A stretch of 64,000 bases of DNA from Aporhodopirellula rubra (GTDB lineage: Bacteria; Planctomycetota; Planctomycetia; Pirellulales; Pirellulaceae), in contig NZ_JACHXU010000003.1 of assembly GCF_014192335.1 (NCBI RefSeq), positions 248,001 to 312,000 on the forward strand, in the 5' to 3' direction. The position numbers and the translations under genes were made by a program. This document shows, in pieces, positions 9,654-18,007 of this stretch. Position 1 is the stretch's first letter. Every line of letters starts with the position of its first letter. The notes beneath the pieces are model-generated. The model made no database searches. It worked only from the letters and a program-made list of their open reading frames with translations, and had not been told where the DNA came from.

Positions 9654-10954
9654 ATATCAGCTTTCGTCGCGGTTGGCCATGTTGGCTGTTCTTGGTCATC
9701 GCGGTGGTGGTCGTTCGAGGCGGATTTATTATCGCGAGATCGCACGCATTGAGTGATGATCCGGATGCTTACCGCGTGATCGCGGAGACTCTTTCCTCGA
9801 CCGGTGTGTTCGGATTGCCGGTGGGAGACGGTGAGGCTCGTCCGACCGCGTTTCGTCCGCCGTTGTACCCGTGGCTCCTGTCTTGGTTCGTCGGTGCCGA
9901 CGGGAAATTGTCGAATCTTCCACCCGCCATTCTGCAGTTCGTCCTCGGTGGGATTGCCGTCGGACTTACATGGGATATTGCCCGTCGACTGATTTCCGTT
10001 CGCGCCGGTTTGGTGGCAGCAATGATCGTGTTGGTCGACCCTATTCTGCTATGGCAGTCCACGCTCGTGATGACCGAAACGATCGCCACGACGCTCGCGA
10101 TGATCGTTTGGTGGTGGTGGGTGGTGAGGGTTTGTCGTGTGTCGGTATCTGATACATCGGACGATTGTAACGTTTCGAAGATGCCCTCCTATCTCAACGC
10201 GGGCGTCATGGGGGGCTTGCTGTTGCTAACGATTTTGTGTCGACCCACGTTTTTGGTTTGGTCGGCGATGATTGTGCCCGCTATGTGGTTTGCCGGCCCG
10301 GTTTGTCGGATTCGGCGTACCGCGGTGATCGCCGCTGCGCTCCTCGTGATCGTGGGAGGAGTCAACGCCTGGACGCTCAGGAATATGACCGCGATCGGCC
10401 ATCCCGTGTGGGGAACGACGCATGGTGGTTACACGCTTTTGTTGGCAAACAACGATTCATTCTACGACTATCTCGAACAGAAGCCGTGGCAACCTCTGTG
10501 GCATAGTGAAGCGTGGGAGCCGAGTGAGTTTTTCGAAGAGTATCAATCGCTGCCACACACCGGTGATGAGTGGGCCGATGACCGAGTCGCGTATGAGGCG
10601 TCCAAGTCGGTGATCTCTTCTCGTCAAGAAATGTTTTGCTACTCGTGCGGCGTTCGTATGTCGCGTTTGTGGCAGCCATTTCCTCACGCAACGGTTGGTC
10701 GGTCGACGGCGTCGATTCTCGCTGTCGGTCTCTTTCACACTACGGTGTACGTTTTCATTCTCGTGGCGGCGTGGCGATACCGGGATTACCTCTATCCGCG
10801 TCACTGGCGAGAATGGATTCGATGGTGGCCAGCGATCGCTTTGGTGATCACGCTGAGTGGAGTGCACGCGGTTTATTGGAGCAATCCGCGAATGCGATCA
10901 CCGGCGATTCCAGCGTTGGCCATCGCCGCTTCCGCGGTCGTGCGGCGACGGTAG
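9650..10954 (+). CDS. Membrane glycosyltransferase of the ArnT/PMT (GT39/GT83-like) type
   Basis: The product is 434 aa. The predicted start is a TTG at 9650 overlapping the previous stop (TTGA), which suggests translational coupling. It has about ten hydrophobic stretches, the first at about 10-28. An acidic motif in the first periplasmic loop ([16 protein letters not shown]) and the following [14 protein letters not shown] resemble the catalytic loop of lipid-linked-sugar glycosyltransferases. Such enzymes move a sugar from a polyprenyl phosphate to protein or envelope glycan on the outer face of the inner membrane. The acceptor is unknown. Confidence 0.75.
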   Translation: MNISFRRGWPCWLFLVIAVVVVRGGFIIARSHALSDDPDAYRVIAETLSSTGVFGLPVGDGEARPTAFRPPLYPWLLSWFVGADGKLSNLPPAILQFVLGGIAVGLTWDIARRLISVRAGLVAAMIVLVDPILLWQSTLVMTETIATTLAMIVWWWWVVRVCRVSVSDTSDDCNVSKMPSYLNAGVMGGLLLLTILCRPTFLVWSAMIVPAMWFAGPVCRIRRTAVIAAALLVIVGGVNAWTLRNMTAIGHPVWGTTHGGYTLLLANNDSFYDYLEQKPWQPLWHSEAWEPSEFFEEYQSLPHTGDEWADDRVAYEASKSVISSRQEMFCYSCGVRMSRLWQPFPHATVGRSTASILAVGLFHTTVYVFILVAAWRYRDYLYPRHWREWIRWWPAIALVITLSGVHAVYWSNPRMRSPAIPALAIAASAVVRRR

Positions 10955-11004
10955 TAATCCTCTTGAGGCAGGTTGAAACGCGGTGTGCGTCGGGAGGAAG
11001 CGGT

Positions 11005-11592
11005 TCATTGCGGAGGTGCTGGAATCGCGTGAATCGTCCAGTAGACATCTTCAGTAAATGGCGTTCCGACATCATCCGTTAGCTTCATTTGCAGATGGAG
11101 TTGATCGGCAGGTTGTAAGTCCGGGATGTGCAGACGCAGCGTTTTTCCGTCCCTATCAAGCTTGGCTTGCTCGATCAGCAATCTCTGTTTGCCAACCTCT
11201 CCGGTGACAGGATGGTAATTCGCCGATCCGTACCCGCGTGTCCATTGGTAGTTCCATTGTTCGGCAACATAAGAACTGACGTTTTGGGTAGACTGACGAT
11301 CGAGTTCGAAATTAAAGGTCAGTTTTAAGGTGTCAGAGTACACTTCGCACTGCGTCACCATGCGTGTCGGTTTGCCTGTGTAGCGAACACGGTAGATGCC
11401 TCCATCGGCCAATCCCGCTCGCCCGTTTTCGTTCCATCCGTTCATGCCGGTCACGTACACTTGCCCGTCAAACGGGTTGACGCGTCCACGCATGATCCCC
11501 GTTCCGAAATCATGTGGGCATTGCACGATCGCCGCTTGAGTGATCAATTCGCCTTCCTCGTTCGTGACCTCTTGTTGCATGAGATAGTACAA
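11005..11592 (-). CDS. C-terminal part of the interrupted c-type cytochrome/propeller protein
   Basis: This 195-codon open frame lies in the same frame as, and directly after, the TGA that ends the 11593-14160 reading frame. Its first codons after the stop (LYYLMQQEV) continue the preceding LLHTSFGKG without a gap. The sequence keeps conserved-looking repeats of the same fold (GTGIMRGRVNPFDGQVYVTGMNGWN), and a C-terminal Ig-like beta domain (DRDGKTLRLHIPDLQPADQLHLQMKL). It has no signal peptide or independent RBS, so independent expression is unlikely. It is best read as the tail of one gene split by a nonsense codon. Confidence 0.6.
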   Translation of the reverse strand: MYYLMQQEVTNEEGELITQAAIVQCPHDFGTGIMRGRVNPFDGQVYVTGMNGWNENGRAGLADGGIYRVRYTGKPTRMVTQCEVYSDTLKLTFNFELDRQSTQNVSSYVAEQWNYQWTRGYGSANYHPVTGEVGKQRLLIEQAKLDRDGKTLRLHIPDLQPADQLHLQMKLTDDVGTPFTEDVYWTIHAIPAPPQ

Positions 11593-14160
11593 TCACCCTT
11601 TCCCAAAACTGGTGTGCAGCAGTCGACCTGAGAGCGGGCCGAAACGCTCGTCGTCCACGAATAACTGTCCGCCCGATGAGTTGTCGACCTCCTGCGGCAT
11701 CCAAATGATCGGCTGGTCATAGGTTTCTGGCGGAATGACTTTCGTGTGGTCGATTCTTCCACCGTCGGGGGCCCACTCGCGACTCCGCTGTGTTTGGACG
11801 TAACCGTAAAAGCCACCAGGCTTCACCAGGCTGATTTTTGACGCGGGCATCCACGTGCCTTGGTTATCACTTACCGTGACGCGATCGTCGGGAAGAATCC
11901 CCATGCCGTTGGGCGTTCGGAAACCAGTGCAGACCACATCGCGTGTTTTCCCATCGGGGGAAATTTTGATGACCGCACCGGGCAGTTTGTAGTCAGTGTA
12001 TTGACCGCTTTTGGCGTAGTAAAAGTTGCCTTCGGTATCCGTTTGAAGGTCAAAGTTGAACGCGTGAAAGAAAGTCGATACGTCCGTGTCTGCGCTAAAG
12101 CTTTCATAGAAATCGGCTTCACCGTCGTTGTTGAAATCGTGCAATCGAGTGAGTCTGTCTTTGCACGTAACGTAGATCAGCCCGTCAACCACTTTGATGC
12201 CGAACGGTTCATACATTCCACCCGCAAATCGTTTCCATTGGAGGTTCAGCAGATCCTCGTCGATGCCCGAGACGATCCACACATCACCGCCCGTGGTCGC
12301 AACCGCCATGCGACCATCGGGAAAAAAGTCGAGTGCCGAGGTGCGGAACCAAGTATTCCAGGGCGTGGTTTTGGGCATCGTGATGGTGTCGACCGCATAC
12401 GCTCCACGTTCAAAGCCTTGATAGCCAACCGTTTCGAGCGTCTCCGGCCATCGCGGATCACCTCCGTGCGTCATCGTCAGAGGTTGGATTGGAGGAAGCG
12501 GTTTTGAGGAGTCGGCGTCCGACGCGGATGCGAAACGAATAACATCAATCACTCGTGTTTGTTCGTCGGAAGGTATTCGGATGATCCAGCGATTCGCGTA
12601 ATCTGTTTTCAAAATAACGCCATCGATGTCGCCGGAAATCCATGGCGGCTGAGAATCTGGGCCAGAGATTGCGGCGGTCAGCACGAGTGGTTTTCCGCCG
12701 CCGATTTGTAACGTGTGGCGGATCGCATCCTGTCCTTCAACGCTTGCGGGAACCTCGAGTATTTCGCGGCCGTCAATCGCATACGCGAGGACAACCTGGT
12801 CGCCGTGAAGGTAGTGACCATGGTAGTCGAGCCAGCGTTCTGGGAGCGGACCACGCGGCAAGAGATCCTCTGTCGGATAGTCAAGCGTTATATCGTGTCC
12901 CCATTTCCACATCGAGAGTCCATCGATCCGTTTCCCTTTCGGCTTCGGTTGTCCTTCGCCACGCCCTCGTTTGTGTTGCGTTTGGTCGACGTCCAAAAAA
13001 CCTCCCGACCAAATGGCCGCTTGGTCCAACGTGTGCAAGTCATACGAGATGGTTTGGTTGGTCAATTGGATGGTCAGCGCACTGTTGACGTCGCGTCCCA
13101 ATTGCGAGGCCAGTGCCGGACCGTAGTTGCGATCGGGGGCAGGTTTGAACTCGCCCATGTCAGTACCGGGCGGCAGCGACGCTAGGTATTCGTCAGTGAC
13201 CGGTTCGTAATCTGGGTTGGACGCCTTCATGAATCGATGGCGAATGAAACCAATGACTTCGTATCGCTCTCGTGGCGATAACGCGGATGTTGCCGCCATC
13301 AAGCCATTTCCGCGTGACAGCGTCATGAACATGCTGTAAGGATCCGCGCCGAACTTCAGTTTTTGTTTTCCAAACGCACGTGCGGTCGGCAGCGACGGAG
13401 TGTTGCCATCGACGCCATGGCATTGAACGCAGGACGCCTCGTAGATTTTACGACCGCGTTTCAGTTTGCCTGATTCGATGGTGCGGATGATATTGGCATG
13501 ATTTAGATTGCTGAGGTCGTCGTTGGACGTGAGTTGCTCGGGCGACGGTTTGAGTTCCGTTGCCCGTGTCGATCCGCCCTCGTGAATTGCAAAGAGGTAG
13601 CTAAGCAAATCCAGTAGCTCTTTTTGATTCTTGAATGTCGCCGTTAAGCCTTCTGGCATCATTGACGTCGGAGCACTCGAACGAACGTCAATTTCGTCCT
13701 TCTTAATGGAGATCTCTGATTGCAAATCTGCTGCGTCGCGAAGAACAATCGTCTCATCATTTTCACGCACCAGCATGCCTGAAACGATGTCGCCGTCATG
13801 AGTCACCAAGCGAATGGTCTCGTATCCTTTACGGATTGATCGAGACGGATGCAGAATCGCCTCAACCAAATGCACGTCGGTAATCCCTTCACCCAATTGC
13901 GAAAGAATAGGGCCCAACGGCGACGCCTGATTGTCACCTTCATGACACGCCGCACACGAAGCCGCCGAAGCATAGTAAACCAACGCCCCATCGACCGGAT
14001 CGCCCCGCAAACGAGCCTCGTTCGCAACCCATTCCAATCCAGCCTCCTCAATCAGTTCTAGCAAAGACTGGCTTTCGCCACCAGATGATGGGAGACTGCC
14101 AGTCATCATCAATAGAGCAGCGAACACAAAACTAAATCGTGAAACGAATTCCGGCATCAT
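11593..14160 (-). CDS. Secreted planctomycete c-type cytochrome with beta-propeller domain (interrupted by in-frame TGA)
   Basis: The product is 855 aa before a TGA at 11595-11593. A signal peptide covers about 1-28. Two haem-c sites are visible: Cys69-Ala-Ala-Cys72-His73 and Cys244-Val-Gln-Cys247-His248. Between them lies the segment TIRLVTHDGDIVSGMLV followed by SMMPEGL, typical of the haem-binding region common in Planctomycetes/Verrucomicrobia. A middle beta-rich region follows (about 350-560), then a propeller-like C-terminus (about 600-855) with SALDFFPDGRMAVATTGGDVW and TGFRTPNGMGILPDDRVTVSDNQG. It presumably transfers electrons from oxidation of a sugar or related substrate in the periplasm. 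The reading frame continues after the stop for 195 codons. Confidence 0.8.
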   Translation of the reverse strand: MMPEFVSRFSFVFAALLMMTGSLPSSGGESQSLLELIEEAGLEWVANEARLRGDPVDGALVYYASAASCAACHEGDNQASPLGPILSQLGEGITDVHLVEAILHPSRSIRKGYETIRLVTHDGDIVSGMLVRENDETIVLRDAADLQSEISIKKDEIDVRSSAPTSMMPEGLTATFKNQKELLDLLSYLFAIHEGGSTRATELKPSPEQLTSNDDLSNLNHANIIRTIESGKLKRGRKIYEASCVQCHGVDGNTPSLPTARAFGKQKLKFGADPYSMFMTLSRGNGLMAATSALSPRERYEVIGFIRHRFMKASNPDYEPVTDEYLASLPPGTDMGEFKPAPDRNYGPALASQLGRDVNSALTIQLTNQTISYDLHTLDQAAIWSGGFLDVDQTQHKRGRGEGQPKPKGKRIDGLSMWKWGHDITLDYPTEDLLPRGPLPERWLDYHGHYLHGDQVVLAYAIDGREILEVPASVEGQDAIRHTLQIGGGKPLVLTAAISGPDSQPPWISGDIDGVILKTDYANRWIIRIPSDEQTRVIDVIRFASASDADSSKPLPPIQPLTMTHGGDPRWPETLETVGYQGFERGAYAVDTITMPKTTPWNTWFRTSALDFFPDGRMAVATTGGDVWIVSGIDEDLLNLQWKRFAGGMYEPFGIKVVDGLIYVTCKDRLTRLHDFNNDGEADFYESFSADTDVSTFFHAFNFDLQTDTEGNFYYAKSGQYTDYKLPGAVIKISPDGKTRDVVCTGFRTPNGMGILPDDRVTVSDNQGTWMPASKISLVKPGGFYGYVQTQRSREWAPDGGRIDHTKVIPPETYDQPIIWMPQEVDNSSGGQLFVDDERFGPLSGRLLHTSFGKG

Positions 14161-14575
14161 AAAAGATCTTTCACGTGGGTTTCAAGCAACGTTACGTGGG
14201 TGTTAGCGTCTCAGCGTAACAAATCAGTTTGCATGCTGTACGGCTCGGCGCGAGCATGCGTCCGTAATGATAAAGCAATTGCAGACATTGCTCACAATCG
14301 GTTGGATGCCGGACTAGTTAGGACAATTCGTGTAGGTTCCCTACATTCGCAGGTTGGTTTGTTGCGATCAAGAAAGAACTCAGTCTGTGTAGAACTGTTG
14401 AAGAGCAGCGTATGTCCTGAGAGGGGCCATGCTGAAGGCGCTGATTTTGTTTGGGTTGGTCGGATTTGTGGTGGGGGTGGAGTACAATCTTTGCGGGTTT
14501 GGTTTGTGGCGTTTTTGACCGCGAACTTGTTGCTTTTGCCTTGCTGCCTCTTCCCGTCACTAGGAACTTGAATCA
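14161..14575. other. Intergenic region between divergent genes
   Basis: These 415 bp separate the minus-strand cytochrome gene from the plus-strand DUF1080 gene and should hold both promoters. The longer frames here look like chance frames with poor composition. The only candidate gene is the 29-codon plus-strand frame at 14430-14519, listed separately. No convincing terminator or repeat was found. Confidence 0.5.
14430..14519 (+). CDS. Possible 29-aa membrane microprotein
   Basis: An ATG at 14430 has a good purine-rich ribosome site (AGAGGGG, 14421-14427). It opens a short frame that begins MLKALILFGLVGFVVGV and ends with TGA at 14517-14519. Nearly the whole peptide is one hydrophobic helix with a Lys at the start and an Arg near the end, as in small single-pass membrane proteins. 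It ends 56 bp before the DUF1080 gene, so it could be a leader or a small partner. I do not recognise it. At this length, chance cannot be excluded. Confidence 0.35.
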
Positions 14576-15235
14576 ATGTTGATGCGATTGATCCCTCGTT
14601 TTGTTTTGCCGCTTTGTTTCTTTTCGGTGGTGTTTTTCGCCGCGACTTGTGGGGCGGGCGAGAAGGCCTCGCAAGCGGATGCCGCGGAGGAATCGTGGGT
14701 TTCGCTTTTCGATGGGGAGTCGATGGCGGGGTGGGAGAAAGTTGGCAAACGGGACAGTTACTGGGAAGTTGAAGACGGTGCCCTGTCAGGGTCTGGCAGT
14801 CAGTCGATGTTGGTTTGTACGAAAGGCCCGTACAAGAATTTTCGATACCGTGTTGAAGTGAAAATCAACGACGGTGGCAATTCGGGAGTCTATTTCCGTA
14901 CCACACGGAAACCAGGTTTCATGGATGGATACGAGGCTCAGGTCGACAGCACTCACCGGGACCCAATTCGCACGGGTTCGCTGTACGGTTTCTGTCACGT
15001 TTACAAGCAACACGTTAAACCTGACACCTGGTTCACTTATGAATTAGAAGTCCGCGACGATGTCTGGCGGGGACGCGAGATGACACGGGTGAAGGTGGCC
15101 GTCGATGGCAACGAACTGTACGAATACATGGACTTCGCCAAAACCTATCCCGCGGGCCACTTTGCGTTCCAACAGCATGACCCTGGTAGCAAAGTTCAGA
15201 TTCGCAAAGTCGAAGTCATGCCCCTGGACGATTGA
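14576..15235 (+). CDS. DUF1080 (3-keto-disaccharide hydrolase-like) secreted protein
   Basis: The product is 219 aa from the ATG at 14576, with AGGA about 10 bp upstream. A signal peptide covers about 1-27 (LPLCFFSVVFFAATCGAG; the Cys could be a lipidation site, although the box is not ideal). The DUF1080 lamin-G-like fold is shown by SLFDGESMAGWEKVG, WEVEDGALSG, KNFRYRVEVKINDGGNSGVYFR and the C-terminal GHFAFQQHDPGSKVQIRKVEV. Members act on 3-keto-glycosides or bind carbohydrates in the periplasm or at the surface. It is complete and normal in length. Confidence 0.88.
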   Translation: MLMRLIPRFVLPLCFFSVVFFAATCGAGEKASQADAAEESWVSLFDGESMAGWEKVGKRDSYWEVEDGALSGSGSQSMLVCTKGPYKNFRYRVEVKINDGGNSGVYFRTTRKPGFMDGYEAQVDSTHRDPIRTGSLYGFCHVYKQHVKPDTWFTYELEVRDDVWRGREMTRVKVAVDGNELYEYMDFAKTYPAGHFAFQQHDPGSKVQIRKVEVMPLDD

Positions 15236-15322
15236 ATGCCACCCAGGACGAATGTTGCTGGTGTCGGCGGTCCTGCTGCGGTGGATCCGGGCCCGTTGCT
15301 TTGCTTGCAGAAGCTGAAGAGT

Positions 15323-18007
15323 TTAGAAGCGGCGATTGATAATTAATCGCGTTTCATCGGCGGGGATCCAGCACCGTCGGCCGTCGGCTAATTCGATCTC
15401 GAGCCAGTCGTCGCGGCGTGAAAGGACGCGGAATTCCAAACCGTCATGCAGCGACTCGTTGAAGGCGGTGTTGTACGTGTAGGAAGGGCCTTTGCGACCA
15501 TAGATTTCACCGACGATGACAACCCCTTCTCCGCCGGAATGCATGTGGGCGTTAACGGCTAAAGCGATTGCAGCAAGAACGGTCGTGGTGGCAACGATGC
15601 AGCTGATTTTGGTTGCGAGGTTGCGATAGCGTTCATGGATCAATAGCAGTGCTATTAAACCGAAACCTAGAGGCACAATCGCCGCGCAGATCCAACGAAG
15701 CGGAAGTGCGCTCAGGCTCAGCGAGCGAGGTTCTTCCAATACGTCGACCGTTAATGCTCTCGCGGCACGGAGGTTTTCTCGGACCTGTTGGTCAAAGGGG
15801 CTGTAAATCTGAGCTTGACGATAACATGCGATGGCCCGCCCCAGTTCACCGGATTGGAACCATGCGTTGCCGGCGTTAAACCACGACGCACCCGGGCGGT
15901 GTTCTGAAGTGGCTGCACTCTCGAACTTCAACGCAGCCTGAGAGTACAACGCATTGGTTTCGGGCAATCCTGGCGTCGACTTCAGCGCTTCCTCAAAGAA
16001 CGATTCCGCTTCGTTCCATTCTGACCCGAAGCCGATCGACGGTGTTAACGCTCCGATGAGCAGAAGGAGAGCGGAGAGCGTGCGGAATTTTGCAAACAAA
16101 CGATCGGCAAGATGGTTGAGATTCGGCACCGTTGACGTCGGTTTCTGTTTCGAGAAATCAGATTGGTCGGCTGCCTCGTGTGCTTTCTCGATTAGCTCGA
16201 TGTCGTCGTCTGCTAAGTCGAGGTCACGCAGCCGCCGTTGTGCATCCCCGCTCGTCCATGCACCTTCGGGCATTGAAAAACCCGTTGCCAGAAAGTTGCG
16301 GAATGCGAGCCATTTTTCGGTGGTTCCCTCGGGTGCGTTTCGCAGTTGTTTGTAAGCGAGTGCCTGAAGTCGATACAACGGGTTAATTGCGCGACGTCGT
16401 CGTTCGATCACCCAGGGACGAGCGATCGCGTAAAGCACGACGCCTGCGATTAGCCAAACGTAGAGATATTCGGCCAGGATTCCGGAGAAGCGATTCATGA
16501 AGTCTGTCATCTGTGTTGGCCGTGCGTTGTGCCAAATTCCATCGGGTTGATCAGTTAAGGTCGGTTCTGTCACCAGCCTTCGGACATCGAAAAAACGACT
16601 GCCTTCGTGCGGGTTGACCGTCAGGGGCACCGAAGCGGTTTGAATGTCGCGGTACGTTCCACGCTCGCTGTCGAAAACCGGGATTTGTAATGAGGGAAAC
16701 GCGGTGACGTTGGTGGTAAGCGGGCGTACTCGGGCGCGGAACCCGGTTCCGTCGGGATACCAGGTTCGGCCGAATTCGGGTGAAACATGGAATCGACCAC
16801 GCAGGCTACGTTGGAGTGTGAGTGGTTTCAGGTCCAGCATGCCGTGCGGTGCGTTGCTGTGGACGCGAAGATCGACCTCGACGACTTGCCCGACTTCCAA
16901 TTCTTGGTCGGAAATCGAAACTTCGATTTCGCAAGGAGTGAAAAGGTTACTGAACCTTTCTGAACGATTTTCGCCGGGCAGAGGCTTTACGTCGATTGAC
17001 ATCGGCGGTGATTCGGCAAACACCCGCTCGTAGGACGTCAACGACGAGAGCGGTTCAAACAGTCCGTTGTTGTAGTAGGCGGCGTAAGGAGCGAAGGCGC
17101 CACCGTTTCCGTTTTGTAAGGCAACTTCCAGTCGCACCGCCGGAATCTCGATGAGCCCCGGTTTGTGAAACCGGACGAACATTGAGAAATGCACCGTGCC
17201 GAACTGTGTCGGTTGATCTTCGGGTGGTACACGTTCGACAATAAGCCGTCGACCACCGAAGGGCATTCCCATTTGGCGGTCTTCTTCCGCGGTGCAACGC
17301 GGGATTACGACTTCGATGTCATCGTTGTTGAAGAAGGCTGGGAAACAGCGCAAAGATCGGAATCGATTGGTGGCCTCTCGGCTCGACCATGTGACGTCCA
17401 TCCGCAGTGGATCGCCCGCGTATACCGTAGTTGATGCGGGCGACAGTTCGAATCGCATTTCTTCGCTCGATTTGGGAGCACCGACGATGAACTGGGTGGC
17501 GGGGGTCCGATAGGAATGTGTCTCGGAGACGAATTCGAGTGAAGGGAAAACCGAGAGACCGGTGCGTCGTGGTAGGAAACGGATTACTGCTTTATGGGCG
17601 TCACCACTCCGAGTTTTTGCGCTGATGGATATGTCGATGAGGGAAACATCGTCGCTGATCGGCATCTCGTCCGGTTCGACGACCGATTCGGGAACCTCAA
17701 CGGTGGCTGTCGCAACGACATCGGTGAACCAAGTTACTTGATCCAAATTCAACGCGACTTCGCTGATCTCTCTCTCAACGGTGGTCGCGTCGGTTTGGTT
17801 GGGATCGTTGGTTGCTAAATCGTTGGTTGTGATGTTATTGTTCGGACGGTTGTTTTCCACCGGTCCGTTTTCGTTTTGCGCGAACACGACCGACGACGAA
17901 ACGATGGTCAAGACGATGAGCAGCAGCAACGACGTCATGCGTGAGAATTGAAGCGAGACCGCTGTGTTGAACCGTGTGCGTGCGCGAAAGACGGAAGAAG
18001 CAATCAT
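15323..18007 (-). CDS. batD: BatD-like protein fused to TPR and SH3 (BatE-like) domains
   Basis: The product is 894 aa. The start is the ATG at 18007, which overlaps the upstream stop (TAATG); a TTG two codons earlier is possible. A signal peptide or membrane helix lies at about 15-40. Ig-like BatD domains follow: DQVTWFTDVVATATVEV, ELSPASTTVYAGDPLRMDVTWSS and EIEVSISDQELEVGQVVEVDLRVHS. A membrane segment occurs near 530, then a TPR module (ASWFNAGNAWFQSGELGRA), further helices, and a C-terminal SH3-like domain (WLEIELADGRRCWIPADET). In Bacteroides and Leptospira, BatD and BatE are separate proteins; here they are joined. Bat proteins sit in the membrane or periplasm beside MoxR ATPases and are linked to stress tolerance. 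It is the last gene of the operon. Confidence 0.8.
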   Translation of the reverse strand: MIASSVFRARTRFNTAVSLQFSRMTSLLLLIVLTIVSSSVVFAQNENGPVENNRPNNNITTNDLATNDPNQTDATTVEREISEVALNLDQVTWFTDVVATATVEVPESVVEPDEMPISDDVSLIDISISAKTRSGDAHKAVIRFLPRRTGLSVFPSLEFVSETHSYRTPATQFIVGAPKSSEEMRFELSPASTTVYAGDPLRMDVTWSSREATNRFRSLRCFPAFFNNDDIEVVIPRCTAEEDRQMGMPFGGRRLIVERVPPEDQPTQFGTVHFSMFVRFHKPGLIEIPAVRLEVALQNGNGGAFAPYAAYYNNGLFEPLSSLTSYERVFAESPPMSIDVKPLPGENRSERFSNLFTPCEIEVSISDQELEVGQVVEVDLRVHSNAPHGMLDLKPLTLQRSLRGRFHVSPEFGRTWYPDGTGFRARVRPLTTNVTAFPSLQIPVFDSERGTYRDIQTASVPLTVNPHEGSRFFDVRRLVTEPTLTDQPDGIWHNARPTQMTDFMNRFSGILAEYLYVWLIAGVVLYAIARPWVIERRRRAINPLYRLQALAYKQLRNAPEGTTEKWLAFRNFLATGFSMPEGAWTSGDAQRRLRDLDLADDDIELIEKAHEAADQSDFSKQKPTSTVPNLNHLADRLFAKFRTLSALLLLIGALTPSIGFGSEWNEAESFFEEALKSTPGLPETNALYSQAALKFESAATSEHRPGASWFNAGNAWFQSGELGRAIACYRQAQIYSPFDQQVRENLRAARALTVDVLEEPRSLSLSALPLRWICAAIVPLGFGLIALLLIHERYRNLATKISCIVATTTVLAAIALAVNAHMHSGGEGVVIVGEIYGRKGPSYTYNTAFNESLHDGLEFRVLSRRDDWLEIELADGRRCWIPADETRLIINRRF

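Noticed and set aside
14200-14571. 123-codon plus-strand frame in the intergenic region
   Set aside because: Unlikely composition with many Cys and Leu in tracts; the frame overlaps the better 29-codon candidate and has no ribosome site.
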